Origin: Symbiodinium sp. CCMP2592
Lineage: Eukaryota; Sar; Dinophyceae; Suessiales; Symbiodiniaceae
Length of the DNA stretch: 64,000 nt
Direction of reading: 5' to 3'
NCBI GenBank assembly: GCA_905221615.1
Contig: CAJNDT010003391.1
Span: 94,501 to 158,500 of the forward strand
Shown: in pieces, positions 11,107-21,100 of the stretch
Layout of the letters: each line of letters opens with the position of its first letter
How positions within the stretch are numbered: position 1 is the stretch's first letter
Made by a program: the position numbers and the translations under genes
The notes under the pieces: model-generated
Database searches by the model: none
What the model saw: the letters and a program-made list of their open reading frames with translations, nothing else
Told to the model about the DNA's origin: nothing

Positions 11107-11934
11107 TAAACCGGTCTAAACGCTTATGGAGCCCTTTAATTGGACCCTCATAGTAACCCCTTAAAAGGAACCCTAAGGTACCCCTTATTTTCGGAAACTT
11201 CCATAACTGGACCGATGATGGGAAGTCCGGAGACAGCGCCTCAGGGGTTAAGAGATTGGGATTGGGTCTCCTGCTGGTGCAACAAAAACAACCCTGAACC
11301 TTCTGACCTTCTAACCCCCAAACCCCGGACCCTAAATTTGAAGAGGGTTTTGGGGCCCACTATACTATAGTTATAATAAGGAACCCCCAAGATAGTATAG
11401 GTAATGAATATGGCCCCTATATTAAGCCCTTACGCCTAAACCATGCAAGAACCGATGTATCAAGCAGTCGCAAGTTCCAGAGAGACTCGATAAAACAACT
11501 GTCGACCTACTGTACATTGGGGGTTCATACGTAGTTATGAGTGGGGTCCCGTTTAGGGTCCTTGTAATGAGGGCATAGCATGCCATGGGATATTATCGTA
11601 GACTTTAGTAAAAGACCCCCTACTTGGAGGTTCATGGGTAGGTTTAAGCTTTACAGTGCGCTTATGCATCTTCTAATACGTGCTATGACTATTGATACGC
11701 CCAAAACCCAAATATTTGGAGGTTCATGGGTAGTTAGAAGAGACTCCAACATCACTTAATCAAGGGATATTGGAGTCTCTGGGCTGAACCCCAAAGGTCT
11801 CAGCTCGAGGCTCTAACCTCCTAAGCCCTGACCCCGAATCCCTAACATTGAGGCCTTAATAGTTAGAATAAGGTTCCCTTTAGACGGGGGTCTATAAGGG
11901 CTACGTACTTTTGGGGATCTTATCAGAGTGCTAT
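11107..11934. repeat. mixed foldback copies (E at 11335-11423; B/F deletion chimera near 11710-11783)
   Basis: An E copy spans 11335-11423. Near 11715 a family B left arm (TTTGGAGGTTCATGGGTAG) runs directly into a shortened family F (AGAGACTCCAACATC to GGATATTGGAGTCTCTGGG). The 76-codon plus frame at 11140-11370 is not supported. Confidence 0.6.
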
Positions 11935-11936
11935 AA

Positions 11937-12034
11937 TATAGGGGCCTTGAAAATTAGAATTGGGCTTTGGGGTATATCATAATACTGTTATTATCCCGAA
12001 GAGGTATAGGTAATTAAGGATTCAGGCCCCTATA
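11937..12034. repeat. foldback element, family E
   Basis: Runs from ATATAGGGGCCTTGAAAATT to AATTAAGGATTCAGGCCCC. A partial family O copy lies immediately before it. Confidence 0.7.
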
Positions 12035-12118
12035 GTAATCCCTACCCTGGATCCGAAACCCAAGAGGATCCCACGCTCTGGGCTTGAAAAAAAGCTGGTC
12101 GTCGCGCTCCGGCGGACC

Positions 12119-12371
12119 TCACTTGGAGGTTCATGGGGATCTTTAGGATCCCTTAAAGGGTCCCGGGTACTGTTATGGGGAATACTTCAAGGATTTCTCT
12201 TAAGGGATCTACAGGGGTCATGTAAGGGATCTATATGAGTAAGTGGGGTTTATCGGTCCCTTACTATGGATTATAAGTCCCTTAATTTGGGTGATAAGTT
12301 CCTTCATATGGGTTAAAACTCTAGATATCCGACTTTTACCCCTGCTTGTAACTAACCATGAACCTCAAAGC
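12119..12371. repeat. enlarged family B foldback
   Basis: A left arm CACTTGGAGGTTCATGGGG at 12119 and a right arm TAACTAACCATGAACCTCAA near 12350 enclose about 200 bp with repeated GGGATCTATA words. Confidence 0.55.
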
Positions 12372-12814
12372 ATAGACAGACTCGGGAAACAGCGGGCAAG
12401 ACTATCTTGAAGGGATGTTTAGCTCCTTCAACATTTCTGAACGAAGGGGTCTAGCGACCCTCCACTACTAAGACTACTACCACCATGACCACCCTAAACC
12501 CTAAACCCCTAAACCCTAAAACCCCAAAAACCTAAACCCTAAACCTTAAACCCTAAACCCTAAAAACCCTAGGGTTCTGAAGCACTGAGATGGGCCAGCA
12601 AGACTTGCAAGCAATGGGCCCTAGAAACACCTAAGGCGACTGTGCTAAGGTTGGTGTATGCATTCTTCCTTCGAGACGGTTTAGGGTTTTAGGGTTTTAG
12701 GGATTTAGGATTTTTGGTGTGGGCTTGTTTTTGCCACGGGCTTTTGTGTGGTTTCCGATTTGTCATTTGTAGCATCAGGGAAGGAAACGGTCCATTTCTG
12801 AGCACAGCTTCGTC
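12372..12814. repeat. non-coding with telomere-like arrays
   Basis: CCCTAAA units at 12493-12575 are followed by TTTAGGG units at about 12677-12710. The two are in inverted orientation within 200 bp. Confidence 0.65.
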
Positions 12815-13102
12815 TTAAGGTCGCTTCCCTAATGCCGGCAGCTTCAATGAGGGCTTCGGGTTTAGCGTAGACTCAAGGGAACCCAACTGCCCTGAACCGC
12901 ATCTCAACTGCTGAGGCTCTGTAAGGTCGGTAAGCGCCCCGCCATCCTGCACATTCTCGTTCTGAGAATGATGCTTCCGGTGCTTGTGCCTGCCGCGACC
13001 AGACTCAGGGAATTCGAGATACCGTGGTGATCGCAACAATTCACGGTGGTATTCCCTTATAGTTCCTGGAAATATAGTATTCCTCCAAGCTCCTATTGTC
13101 AT
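12815..13102 (-). CDS. candidate exon, unknown Arg/His-rich protein
   Basis: The open frame has protein-like composition, including REYHRELLRSPRYLEFPE and a basic RGRHKHRKHH patch. No start or splice sites were fixed and no domain is recognised. It may be a shadow. Confidence 0.3.
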   Translation of the reverse strand: MTIGAWRNTIFPGTIREYHRELLRSPRYLEFPESGRGRHKHRKHHSQNENVQDGGALTDLTEPQQLRCGSGQLGSLESTLNPKPSLKLPALGKRP

Positions 13103-13374
13103 TCTTCAGGCTCCCAGGAGCAGCATCTCACAGGTAGCCTTGCGCCACAGAGCGGGAAGACCAACACGTTAACACTCGCTTTGCTCCGAGATATGTGTCT
13201 AGTGTGAGTTTACACAATCGAAAGCCAGAGAATGTGCGCACTTGCAACACCTGGTGCCAAAGCCAACACGAGCAACATCCGAGACCATGCAGTGCCACTC
13301 ACCGTACTGGCAGCCAAACTACGCAACTAGCTTTAGCACAGGTGTTCTGCCTGCATAGCAAACAAGCTGCTGTT
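13103..13374. other. no confident gene
   Basis: GC-rich sequence with a 90-codon plus frame (13195-13467) that runs into the following triplet tract. Function unknown. Confidence 0.3.
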
Positions 13375-13653
13375 GCTAGCGCTGCTGCTTCGATGCCGAT
13401 GACTATTATTGTACGTACTATCATTCTTATAACTACCACCACTGTTTCAATTATTGCGACTTTCTAGCACTAGCAGTAGAAGTAGCAGTAGCAGTAGTTG
13501 TAGCAGTGCTGCAGCTAGCAGTACTACTTCTAGTACCACTGGTGCTACTGGTACTAGTAACTAGTAGTAGTAGTCGTAGTAGTAGTAGTAGTAGTAGTAG
13601 TAGTCGTAGTAGTAGTAGTAGTATAGTAGTAGCAGTAGCAGTCGTAGTAGTAC

Positions 13654-13699
<46 letters not shown>

Positions 13700-13737
13700 C
13701 GTAGTCGTAGTGGTAGTAGTAGTAGTAGTAGTAGTAG

Positions 13738-13818
<81 letters not shown>

Positions 13819-13836
13819 TACTACTACTACTACTAG

Positions 13837-13911
<75 letters not shown>

Positions 13912-14040
13912 GAAAACCACCACTACGACGACTACAAGTACAAGTACCGGTACCTGTACAAGTGCTCGTACTGGTACTGGTACTAGAGTACTGGTGTTAG
14001 TACTCGTACCTGATCCCAGTACCGGGGCTTGCACTGGTAT
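13375..14040. repeat. inverted (TAG)n / (CTA)n microsatellite with RNY flanks
   Basis: RNY-type triplets (GCT GTT GCT AGC ... ACT ATT ATT GTA) lead into TAG runs. At GTAGTATACTAC, centred on 13818/13819, the array flips to CTA runs, giving a self-complementary hairpin of more than 150 bp. The right flank decays into ACTGGT and AAGTACCGGTACCT words. The poly-Val/Leu/Ser/Tyr frames are artefacts. Confidence 0.9.
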
Positions 14041-14054
14041 TATTGTCCTAGTCC

Positions 14055-14158
14055 TAATGTAGGAACCTGATTGAGAAACCTTGGGCCTTTATTAGGGTTC
14101 CTAATCCTACTATTTGGGGGTTATAGGCCCAGGGTTGCTTGATCATGTTCCTACATTA
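14055..14158. repeat. foldback element
   Basis: TAATGTAGGAAC at the left pairs with GTTCCTACATTA at the right, and CCTTGGGCCT pairs imperfectly with AGGCCCAGGG inside. Confidence 0.7.
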
Positions 14159-14637
14159 GTAAGCAAAAAATGATGCTTATGTGATCTTCCGCCCCTGAGA
14201 CACAATCCGAGTTTGCCAGCCTGGAGTAAGACGAACCTCTGCTGTTGGAGCTGCTTCCTGCGTCGCTGCCTTCCGTGCTTCAGACAGGGCTGCCCTGAAC
14301 CAAAAAACCCTAAGGAACAACGCCTAGACCCTGAACCCTAAAGCCCTAAACCCTGACCCCTTAAAACCCTAAACCCTGAACCCTGAAGCCCTAAACCCCG
14401 AAACCTCCAACTCGAGAAAATTAAACCCTGAACCTTAAAACTCTGGAAGTCCAGTACCTTGTACTATACTACCATACTACCATACTACTATACTGTTATA
14501 CTACTATACTGTACACTATACGCTACTATACTGCAATATACGAAACCGTAAGCAAGTGTCACAAAAGCGGCTTTGAAGGGGCCCCCCAGACCCGGATCTT
14601 CCAAAATCCCTGTTCAAGGCTGCCTACAACAAGGATC
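14159..14637. other. no gene; telomere-like patch and TACTA repeat
   Basis: CCCTAAA-type units lie at 14330-14410 and a degenerate TACTATAC repeat at 14460-14540. Confidence 0.5.
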
Positions 14638-14745
14638 CAGGATGCCCAGTAACCTAGGAAAAAAAGGGCTCCCGTTTTGGTATTGGGTAACTTTATCAGG
14701 AACCTAAGACTACAAAAACGAAATAAGGGTACTACCGGGCCTAAA
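14638..14745. repeat. foldback element, family L
   Basis: Runs from CCAGGATGCCCAGTAACC to GGTACTACCGGGCC. The copies at 15655 and 16611 are cleaner. Confidence 0.65.
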
Positions 14746-15342
14746 ATCCCATACCCCCGAACAGCTAAACCCTGGTATGCCAAAAGCCTCCGATAGCCTG
14801 ACTAACACCTCTCAGGCAGGCTTATGAACACTGCTCTATACGCTTGGCGATCATATTCGGGAGTTTCAGAGGGGATCGATCCTACTCAATACGCTGAAGA
14901 CGAAGATGAGGGACAAGATGGCCCTTACAACCATCCTGGAGATCGGAGACAAGGATTCTTTATGGGTTGGGGCTTCATGGGTATTGACAAGCATACCTAC
15001 ACGAGGCGTTGCTGGTGCCATAGGCAGCTATATCTGTAGTTGCCCTAGACCCAAAACCCAAAATCCCGAGCATGAACTTACCATCCTGAGAAGGACAATG
15101 CTCACGCTGAGTGTTGTGCTTGCGGCGGCTGTTTTCTGGTGTGTCATTAGTATTTGTCTTTGTATGTGTTGTTATTGTTGCTGGTGGTGTTGTTGTTGCT
15201 TCTGCCCCTTTCGCGTAACTCTTGTTAATCTCGGCGGCGGTATGGTCGTCGTAGCTTTAGTTCTCCTGTCTGAGGTTACTGCAGTGTACCCCTGAACCCA
15301 ACATCCCAAAACCCCTGAAGAGCCCTAGAGTCCTAACCCCTC
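14746..15342. other. uncertain; Cys-rich frame is probably an RNY tract
   Basis: A 129-codon plus frame (14906-15295) ends in a Cys/Trp/Val-rich region caused by TGT/TGC/TTG triplets (about 15105-15220) that are RNY in another phase. The first half (AGAATGAGGGACAAGATGG region) could be coding but has no supporting signals. Confidence 0.35.
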
Positions 15343-15443
15343 CTACTTGGAGGATCATGGGTAGTTATACTCTTAATATGGGTTAGAACTACAGTTATCC
15401 TACTTATAACCCAACCTATAAATACCCATGAACCTCGAAGTAG
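15343..15443. repeat. foldback element, family B
   Basis: CTACTTGGAGGATCATGGGT pairs with ACCCATGAACCTCGAAGTAG. Confidence 0.75.
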
Positions 15444-15545
15444 ACCCTAAACCCTATACCCTTATAGAAGCCCTATAGATTCCTTACAAGGGACCCTTGA
15501 AGGAACCCTTATAACTAGCCATGAACCTCCAAGCAGAAGCATCAA

Positions 15546-16076
15546 CTTCGCACACCGGGGAGTTGGAGAGGGATATCCCACATAAATCCCCTTAAAAGTA
15601 AGGCCAATAAGGTAGGGATATCCCCATAAAATCCTTACGCTTATGTGCTTTTTGCTAGGATACCCAGTAACCTAAGAATAAAACGGCCTCTCTTTTTGGT
15701 ATTGGGTAACTTTATAAAGAACCTAGGACTACAAAAAGGGAATAAGGGTACTACTGGGCATCCTAGTTTGGGTCCCTAATCCTAGAACCCTCAACTTCGC
15801 ACACCGGGGCGCTGGAGAGGTAACCCTAAACCCTAAACCCTAAACCCCAAACCCTAAACCCTAAACCCGAAACCCTGAGCCCTAAACCCGAAACCCGAAA
15901 CCCTGAGCCCTAAACCCTAAACCCGAAACCCTGAGCCCTAAACCCTAAACCGCACACCGGGGCGCTGGAGAGGTAACCCTAAACTAAACCCTAAACCCTA
16001 AACCCCAAACCCTAAACCCTAAACCCGAAACCCTGAGCCCTAAACCCTAAACCGTACCGGGGCGCTGGAGAGGTAG
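15546..16076. repeat. higher-order duplication of a telomere-like block
   Basis: The word ACCGGGGCGCTGGAGAGGTA starts three blocks (about 15802, 15956, 16056) and a variant occurs at 15554. Each of the later ones carries CCCTAAA, CCCCAAA, CCCGAAA and CCCTGAG units in the same order, so the composite was duplicated as a unit. Confidence 0.75.
15655..15766. repeat. foldback element, family L
   Basis: CTAGGATACCCAGTAACC pairs with GGTACTACTGGGCATCCTAG. One base upstream the element reads GC, so it has a GC...AG form on the plus strand. Confidence 0.75.
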
Positions 16077-16610
16077 TGCATCGGCTTCCAGAACACCCCG
16101 GAGCCATGGCTTGAGGTCGACTTCCGACCTTACTTGGAGGGTCTTTAGGGGACCCTTTAGGGTACCTTTAAGGGATCTATAAGGGTTCCTTTAAAGGATC
16201 TATAAGGGTTCCTTTAAAGGATCTATGAGGGTTCCTTTAAAGGGATCTATACTTGGAGGGTCGGGGGACTTAGTAACTGGCTGTTTTAAAGACTTATGAG
16301 TACCATAACCCCAATTAGGGTCCCGACTTCCGACAATAGGCGGAAAAAAAAGAAGGAAAAGAGCGGAAGGCGTCAAGGGTTTAGGGTTTATAGGGCTGAA
16401 GGTTGAGGGAATAGGGAGTATGATATTGTATATTACTACCCAAACCGGCAACAGAATGGGTGTAGTGTAGGGTTTCGGGTTTGGGGGTGTGGGGTAGGCT
16501 TCCTTTAAAGAGGTTCCTTTTTGCACAGGTTCACATGGGTACCAGAAAGTTACGAAAGTTAACTCGACTTGGGCTCCTTTACACCGCAAACTATAAAGGC
16601 GACTATTGGG
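16077..16610. other. no confident gene
   Basis: Repeated GGATCTATAAGGGTTCCTTT units lie at 16150-16260, and the 16265-16326 segment repeats 2803-2872. The 129-codon minus frame reads through these repeats and is not supported. Confidence 0.45.
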
Positions 16611-16721
16611 CTAGGATACCCAGTAACCTAAGAATAAAAGGCCTCTCTTTTTGGTATTGGGTAACTTTATAAGGAACCTAGGACTACAAAAAGGGAATAA
16701 GGGTACTGCTGGGCATCCTAG
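16611..16721. repeat. foldback element, family L
   Basis: Near-identical to the copy 956 bp upstream, including the internal TTGGTATTGGGTAACTTTAT. Confidence 0.75.
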
Positions 16722-17249
16722 ATTAGGGTTGCGTCGCTGTTCAACAAGGAAAGAGAGGATCATGAGGGTTCTGGTTTAGGGCTTTGGAGGGTTGAGGGCT
16801 TGCGGTGTTACGTGAAATCGACAGGCATCTCTTTGTCTATTGTTCGGGGGCATCGAGATCTTGATTCCATGACACGCCTGAATTTGGAGTCATGCGGTCA
16901 TGAAGCGGCACCCTAAGCCCAAGGCAGATCTGACCGCCGGACGCCTCCACCCCTGAACTCTGGATCTCGAAAGCCTCTACACTTTACCCTACATGGGGGC
17001 TTCGTAACATCAGGAGCTCCGGTGTCTACGACTTAAGAGTCTTCATATTCAGGATCAGATTCGGGATCCCGCTGCATCTTGCTAGCAACAATGCTACAAG
17101 GAATGTGCGACAATTTTAAGGGGCAAGACTCTGAACAAGGTTAGGTTGTTAAGGCGTAGGGTGTAGGGATGCAATCATAGGCCCTTAGTATGAGCCCTTA
17201 ACCCTGGGATATACCTTATCTGTACCCTTTAGGGTCCTTTCATGGGGTG
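16722..17249. other. no gene seen
   Basis: No exon or repeat array was recognised. Confidence 0.4.
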
Positions 17250-17366
17250 TACATGGAGGTTCATGGGTAGTTATAAGTACGGTTATAAACGTCCCTTAAT
17301 ATGGGTTATAACGGCAGGTATCCTTCTTATCACCTTACTTATAACTACCCATGAACCTGCAAGTAG
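17250..17366. repeat. foldback element, family B
   Basis: TACATGGAGGTTCATGGGTA pairs with TACCCATGAACCTGCAAGTA. Confidence 0.75.
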
Positions 17367-17552
17367 ACCCTAAACCCTATACCCTTATAGAAGCTCTTAG
17401 ATCCCTTAAAAGGGACACTTAAAGGAACCGTTATAACTACCCTTGAACCTCCAAGTAGGGATGGCATTCAGGAGCCCTTAGTATGGGCCCTTCACCCTAG
17501 GATTCTGTGCAATATATGGTCAGGCGTCTGGCGTTCCCAGCCCCCCCCCCCC

Positions 17553-17800
17553 TGTGCCGATACACCCCCAAGGGATACTCCTTGTGAGGAGGTGTATGAC
17601 CAGTTATTCCCTAAGGATCAAAGGGCAGCGCCCTGCACACGGACAGTAGTTGTTTTGTCTTGCTACGCAAGGAGAGCTTGTCTTGTCTCAATATGGTAAA
17701 ACCACTGTGAGCCAATGGGCAGCGGAATGTATATGTATGAGCATGCAGCCATTGCTGTAGGTACCTGTTAGAGCTACCCCTTTAGAGGTTTATGGTTTCA
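17553..17800 (-). repeat. 3' LTR
   Basis: Starts TGTGCCGATACACCCCC and ends GGTTTATGGTTTCA as written on the plus strand, giving TG...CA termini. It lies downstream of all the ORFs, which read on the minus strand. Bases 17559-17598 can form a hairpin (ATACACC with GGTGTAT). Confidence 0.93.
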
Positions 17801-18107
17801 AACAGACACTAATTTTCTTTTACCGGAAGCATGGCCGCACATTCACACATATACTGTTATGCCCACTGTCACAGTTGCGGAGTTTGGACTCATGATAAAA
17901 ACAGCATATTATTTATGCTAGGTATAGCACTGAAGTACACTGCTGAGGACACTCCACTCATTTTGCACACACACTCATGCATGTTGGTCAGAGAGATCAT
18001 CTGTACAAGATCATGTCTGGTGATGTTTTCTACATCGAATTATGCAGCCTTTCACTTTGCTCTTGTTAGAGCTTTGTGAGTCACTGTTGTGAAACTCTGA
18101 GATTCTC
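17801..18107 (-). other. 3' untranslated region of the element
   Basis: About 300 bp between the 1961-codon ORF and the 3' LTR. A purine-rich GGTAAAAGAAAA on the minus strand (about 17813-17824) is the only polypurine-tract candidate. It is a dozen bases from the LTR and not convincing. Confidence 0.5.
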
Positions 18108-21100
18108 TTATCTCAGATTTGGATCCAGGTTTGGATCATAGGCTCGAGCGTAGACGTTCGGATGTGGCTCATCCGGGTCTGAGTGGTCTTCTTCGGAACT
18201 TGAAAAGATTCCGAGTAATCTGTTCTCAGCCCTGGTGAAGGCGGCGTCTGCAGTATCATATCCATGGTTGGATGTTGTCGCCTTTGGCTCGGCCTTTGGA
18301 GCAGCTTGTGAGCTGGCTGGAGTTGCCTTGGCTTTTGCCGGTTGCGGCTGCTTAGCCTTTGCCCGTTCAGCCCTTCTTCTTTCAAGCTGTCCGTCTGAGG
18401 ACGCCCATGATCTTTCACTTTCATCTCCTGAAGGAGATAAGGCGTGGGCATAAAGGCTATTCCAGTACTGTGGTGCAGAAGGAGTTAGGACTTCTTCATT
18501 GTCAGATTCTGACTGGTCTTCCTCAGAGCTTTGGTCGTCAAAGAGTGTCTCGAGGACATTTTTGAGATTGTTATTTCTTCGCTCTATCTCTAGTGAGGAA
18601 TGGACCAATTGGTTAAAGACTGTCCTTGAGTCCTTCAGTGCTGTTAGAAGGATTTCCACTCTGGATAGAGTATCTTGGATGGTGTCAAGATGTTCCTTTC
18701 TTTCCTCCTTGTCTCTCTGGATAGAGCCTCGCAATGCTTGTGCGATTCTGAGGAGGTCTGTGTATTTCGCAAGAGGCATAGTTACCGTTTGATTGTCATG
18801 TATGACAGTTGTTTCGTCGCCGCTTAAGTTCCTGAATAGGACTTCCACGACTGGTAGGAACTCCGTGCTCCACGGTTCCTCTTCATCATATGTTTCTACG
18901 TGCTGTAGCACGCGTTGTGTAAACTGGCCGGCTGCTTCTACCGTTGCATCGATAGAGCTGACGTGTCTTGCTACTATGTTTCGGCACGTAACGTTAATTG
19001 CCTGGCCTTGATTGGCTTCGTCAAGTGCAGCGTCTGCATAGGTGCAGAGTCCACTGTTGTGGGCTTCTCTAGCTGCCTTTCGTTGAATGCGCCGATTTTG
19101 ACCTCCTCTTCTGGTAGGACCTTGTGGTCTTGGAGGATCAGAAGGTACTGTTCCTTTCGCCTTTGGCGGAGGACTCTTAAGTGGAGGTGATATGTTTGCC
19201 TTGTTAGGCCCTGGTGGCATTGCCTTGGGCACTGATGACGATGCGGCACTTGAGAGTGCAGATGTACCTCTGGCCTTTGCCGAGGATCCCTTGGGGATCG
19301 ATGTATAGGTAATCTGCATGGCTTCTTCGGCCATTTGTGCATGCAAGGCATCCTTGAATAATTGTGTCATGTGAGGAGTGTTACTTGCATCATCGTAGGT
19401 CTGGAAGCGCTCAATGTCTCTTTCGGTGCCACGTGGTCGTGTATCACCTCTTTGGAAAGGATCGTTCCTGCGAATCTCCGCAACTTGTACTGCATGGAGG
19501 CAGTTTTTGCACAGCACCTTCTTGCAAACATCTCTTGCTTGCTTGAGCTGGTAACAGCTGTCTGAGAGATGGTAGACTTCGCTTCGGGAAGTATGCCAGA
19601 TAGGTCGCAGATCAGTTGTTTCTCCGGAATTGACCCTGTTGGGTCCTAAAGGTTCACGCGTCTGCGGTTCATCCTCGGGTTCGAGGAATGGAACTCTTTG
19701 GTTCGCTGCTGCTTTTGATTTTGGTTGTTGGCGCTCCATACATCTGATAGGAGGCCTGGTAATCTGCTTCCACATCCAGTGTAAGCCCATTAGCAGCAGG
19801 AACACATTCCACGCGATGCTGAAGACGGAGAAGTCCTGCTCACTGGTTAGTGAGTTTGGAAGTGAAGTTTCATCAGTCTTGGTAGACTCTGCGTTCGCTC
19901 CACCTCGGTTGCGGTGTCCGAACCAGCCCGACAACCCCGCTGCTGTAGCAGCTGTTCTGAGTGCCTTGCCGCTCGGAGCAGACGGTGGACGCGATGCCTT
20001 CCTTCTTCTCCTCCGGCTTGAGGATTCGTCCTCTTGTTCCTCTTCATCTCTCTGAGCAGACATCAAGTTTGATGTTTCTCTTTCGTGTTCTTCGATGTCA
20101 CTTTTTGTTGGTGACGGTTCTTCTTCTAGTCCATCCAGCTCTTCCAAAGACATGTTGAGCTTGTCAACAATATTGGTTCTTTGAGGCCTGGACCTTGATC
20201 TTGGTAGATCTTGTTGTGAAGAGGACGATGATTCCTGGTTCCTTCTTGGAGGAGGACCTTCAGGCTCGCTGGGACGTTCAGGCTGTGGCCACTCCCAGAA
20301 TCTTCCATATCTGTGATGGCTACCTGATGGTTGCGATTTGTCGTACCAGCTGTTGCCGGATGAGTAAACGAATGAATCGTTGTAACCCCAGTATTCAGCA
20401 TTACGCTGCTTGTAAGCCTTTCGCTTGTCAGCGATCTTTTGGACCTGGGCATCTGACCGGTTGTGTTTCCCTTTTGTAAGGATTGGTTGAATCGTGAAGC
20501 CCAAAGGGCTGTGCCAATCTTTGTCAGAGGGACTCAACCATAGGTCAAGGTTAGAAAAAGTTGAATAGTACTGCTTGACTGAGACAAACAGACGGATATC
20601 AATATCCCTGTTGTTGTTCGTGTCCTGCCACATATCTGAGATTCGTTCCCAGTATGTTCTTTCGGCGGCAGGTGTGACCTCTCTTGGACTAGGTGACGCC
20701 GTGTGCGGCGTTTTACTCCAGTCAAGGATATAACTGTTGATACAGTCAAGGTCAGCAACTTTCTTCGCCGGGTCCGCCGGTAGACGATCTGCACGTGCCA
20801 GTCTGTGCTGGTCGGAGTTGTTCAAGCAAAGATGTCGCACTTGTGAGTGCCTTCCTGCTATTTTGTTGAATGCTGCAAGTTTCTTCTCCAGGTATAGAGA
20901 AAACAAACTGTTTCGCGGGTGAACGTCTCCACCTTTTAAGGTGAGCCTCGACGCAATATTATTGAGATCTCCCGCTATTACATCCGGTTTAAAAGGGAGA
21001 ATCTCGTTGAGGAACGCGTTCACCAGTTCGCGTCTCTGTTCTTCCTTATGAGTCATGAACGAGTTGAAATGGACGATCGCGATGGTGATGACCTTGTAAG

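Noticed and set aside
13506-14034. Two >150-codon Val/Leu/Ser/Tyr frames
   Set aside because: Translation of the inverted TAG/CTA array.
17813-17824. GGTAAAAGAAAA (minus strand) as polypurine tract
   Set aside because: It is 12 bases away from the 3' LTR, whereas the tract normally abuts it.
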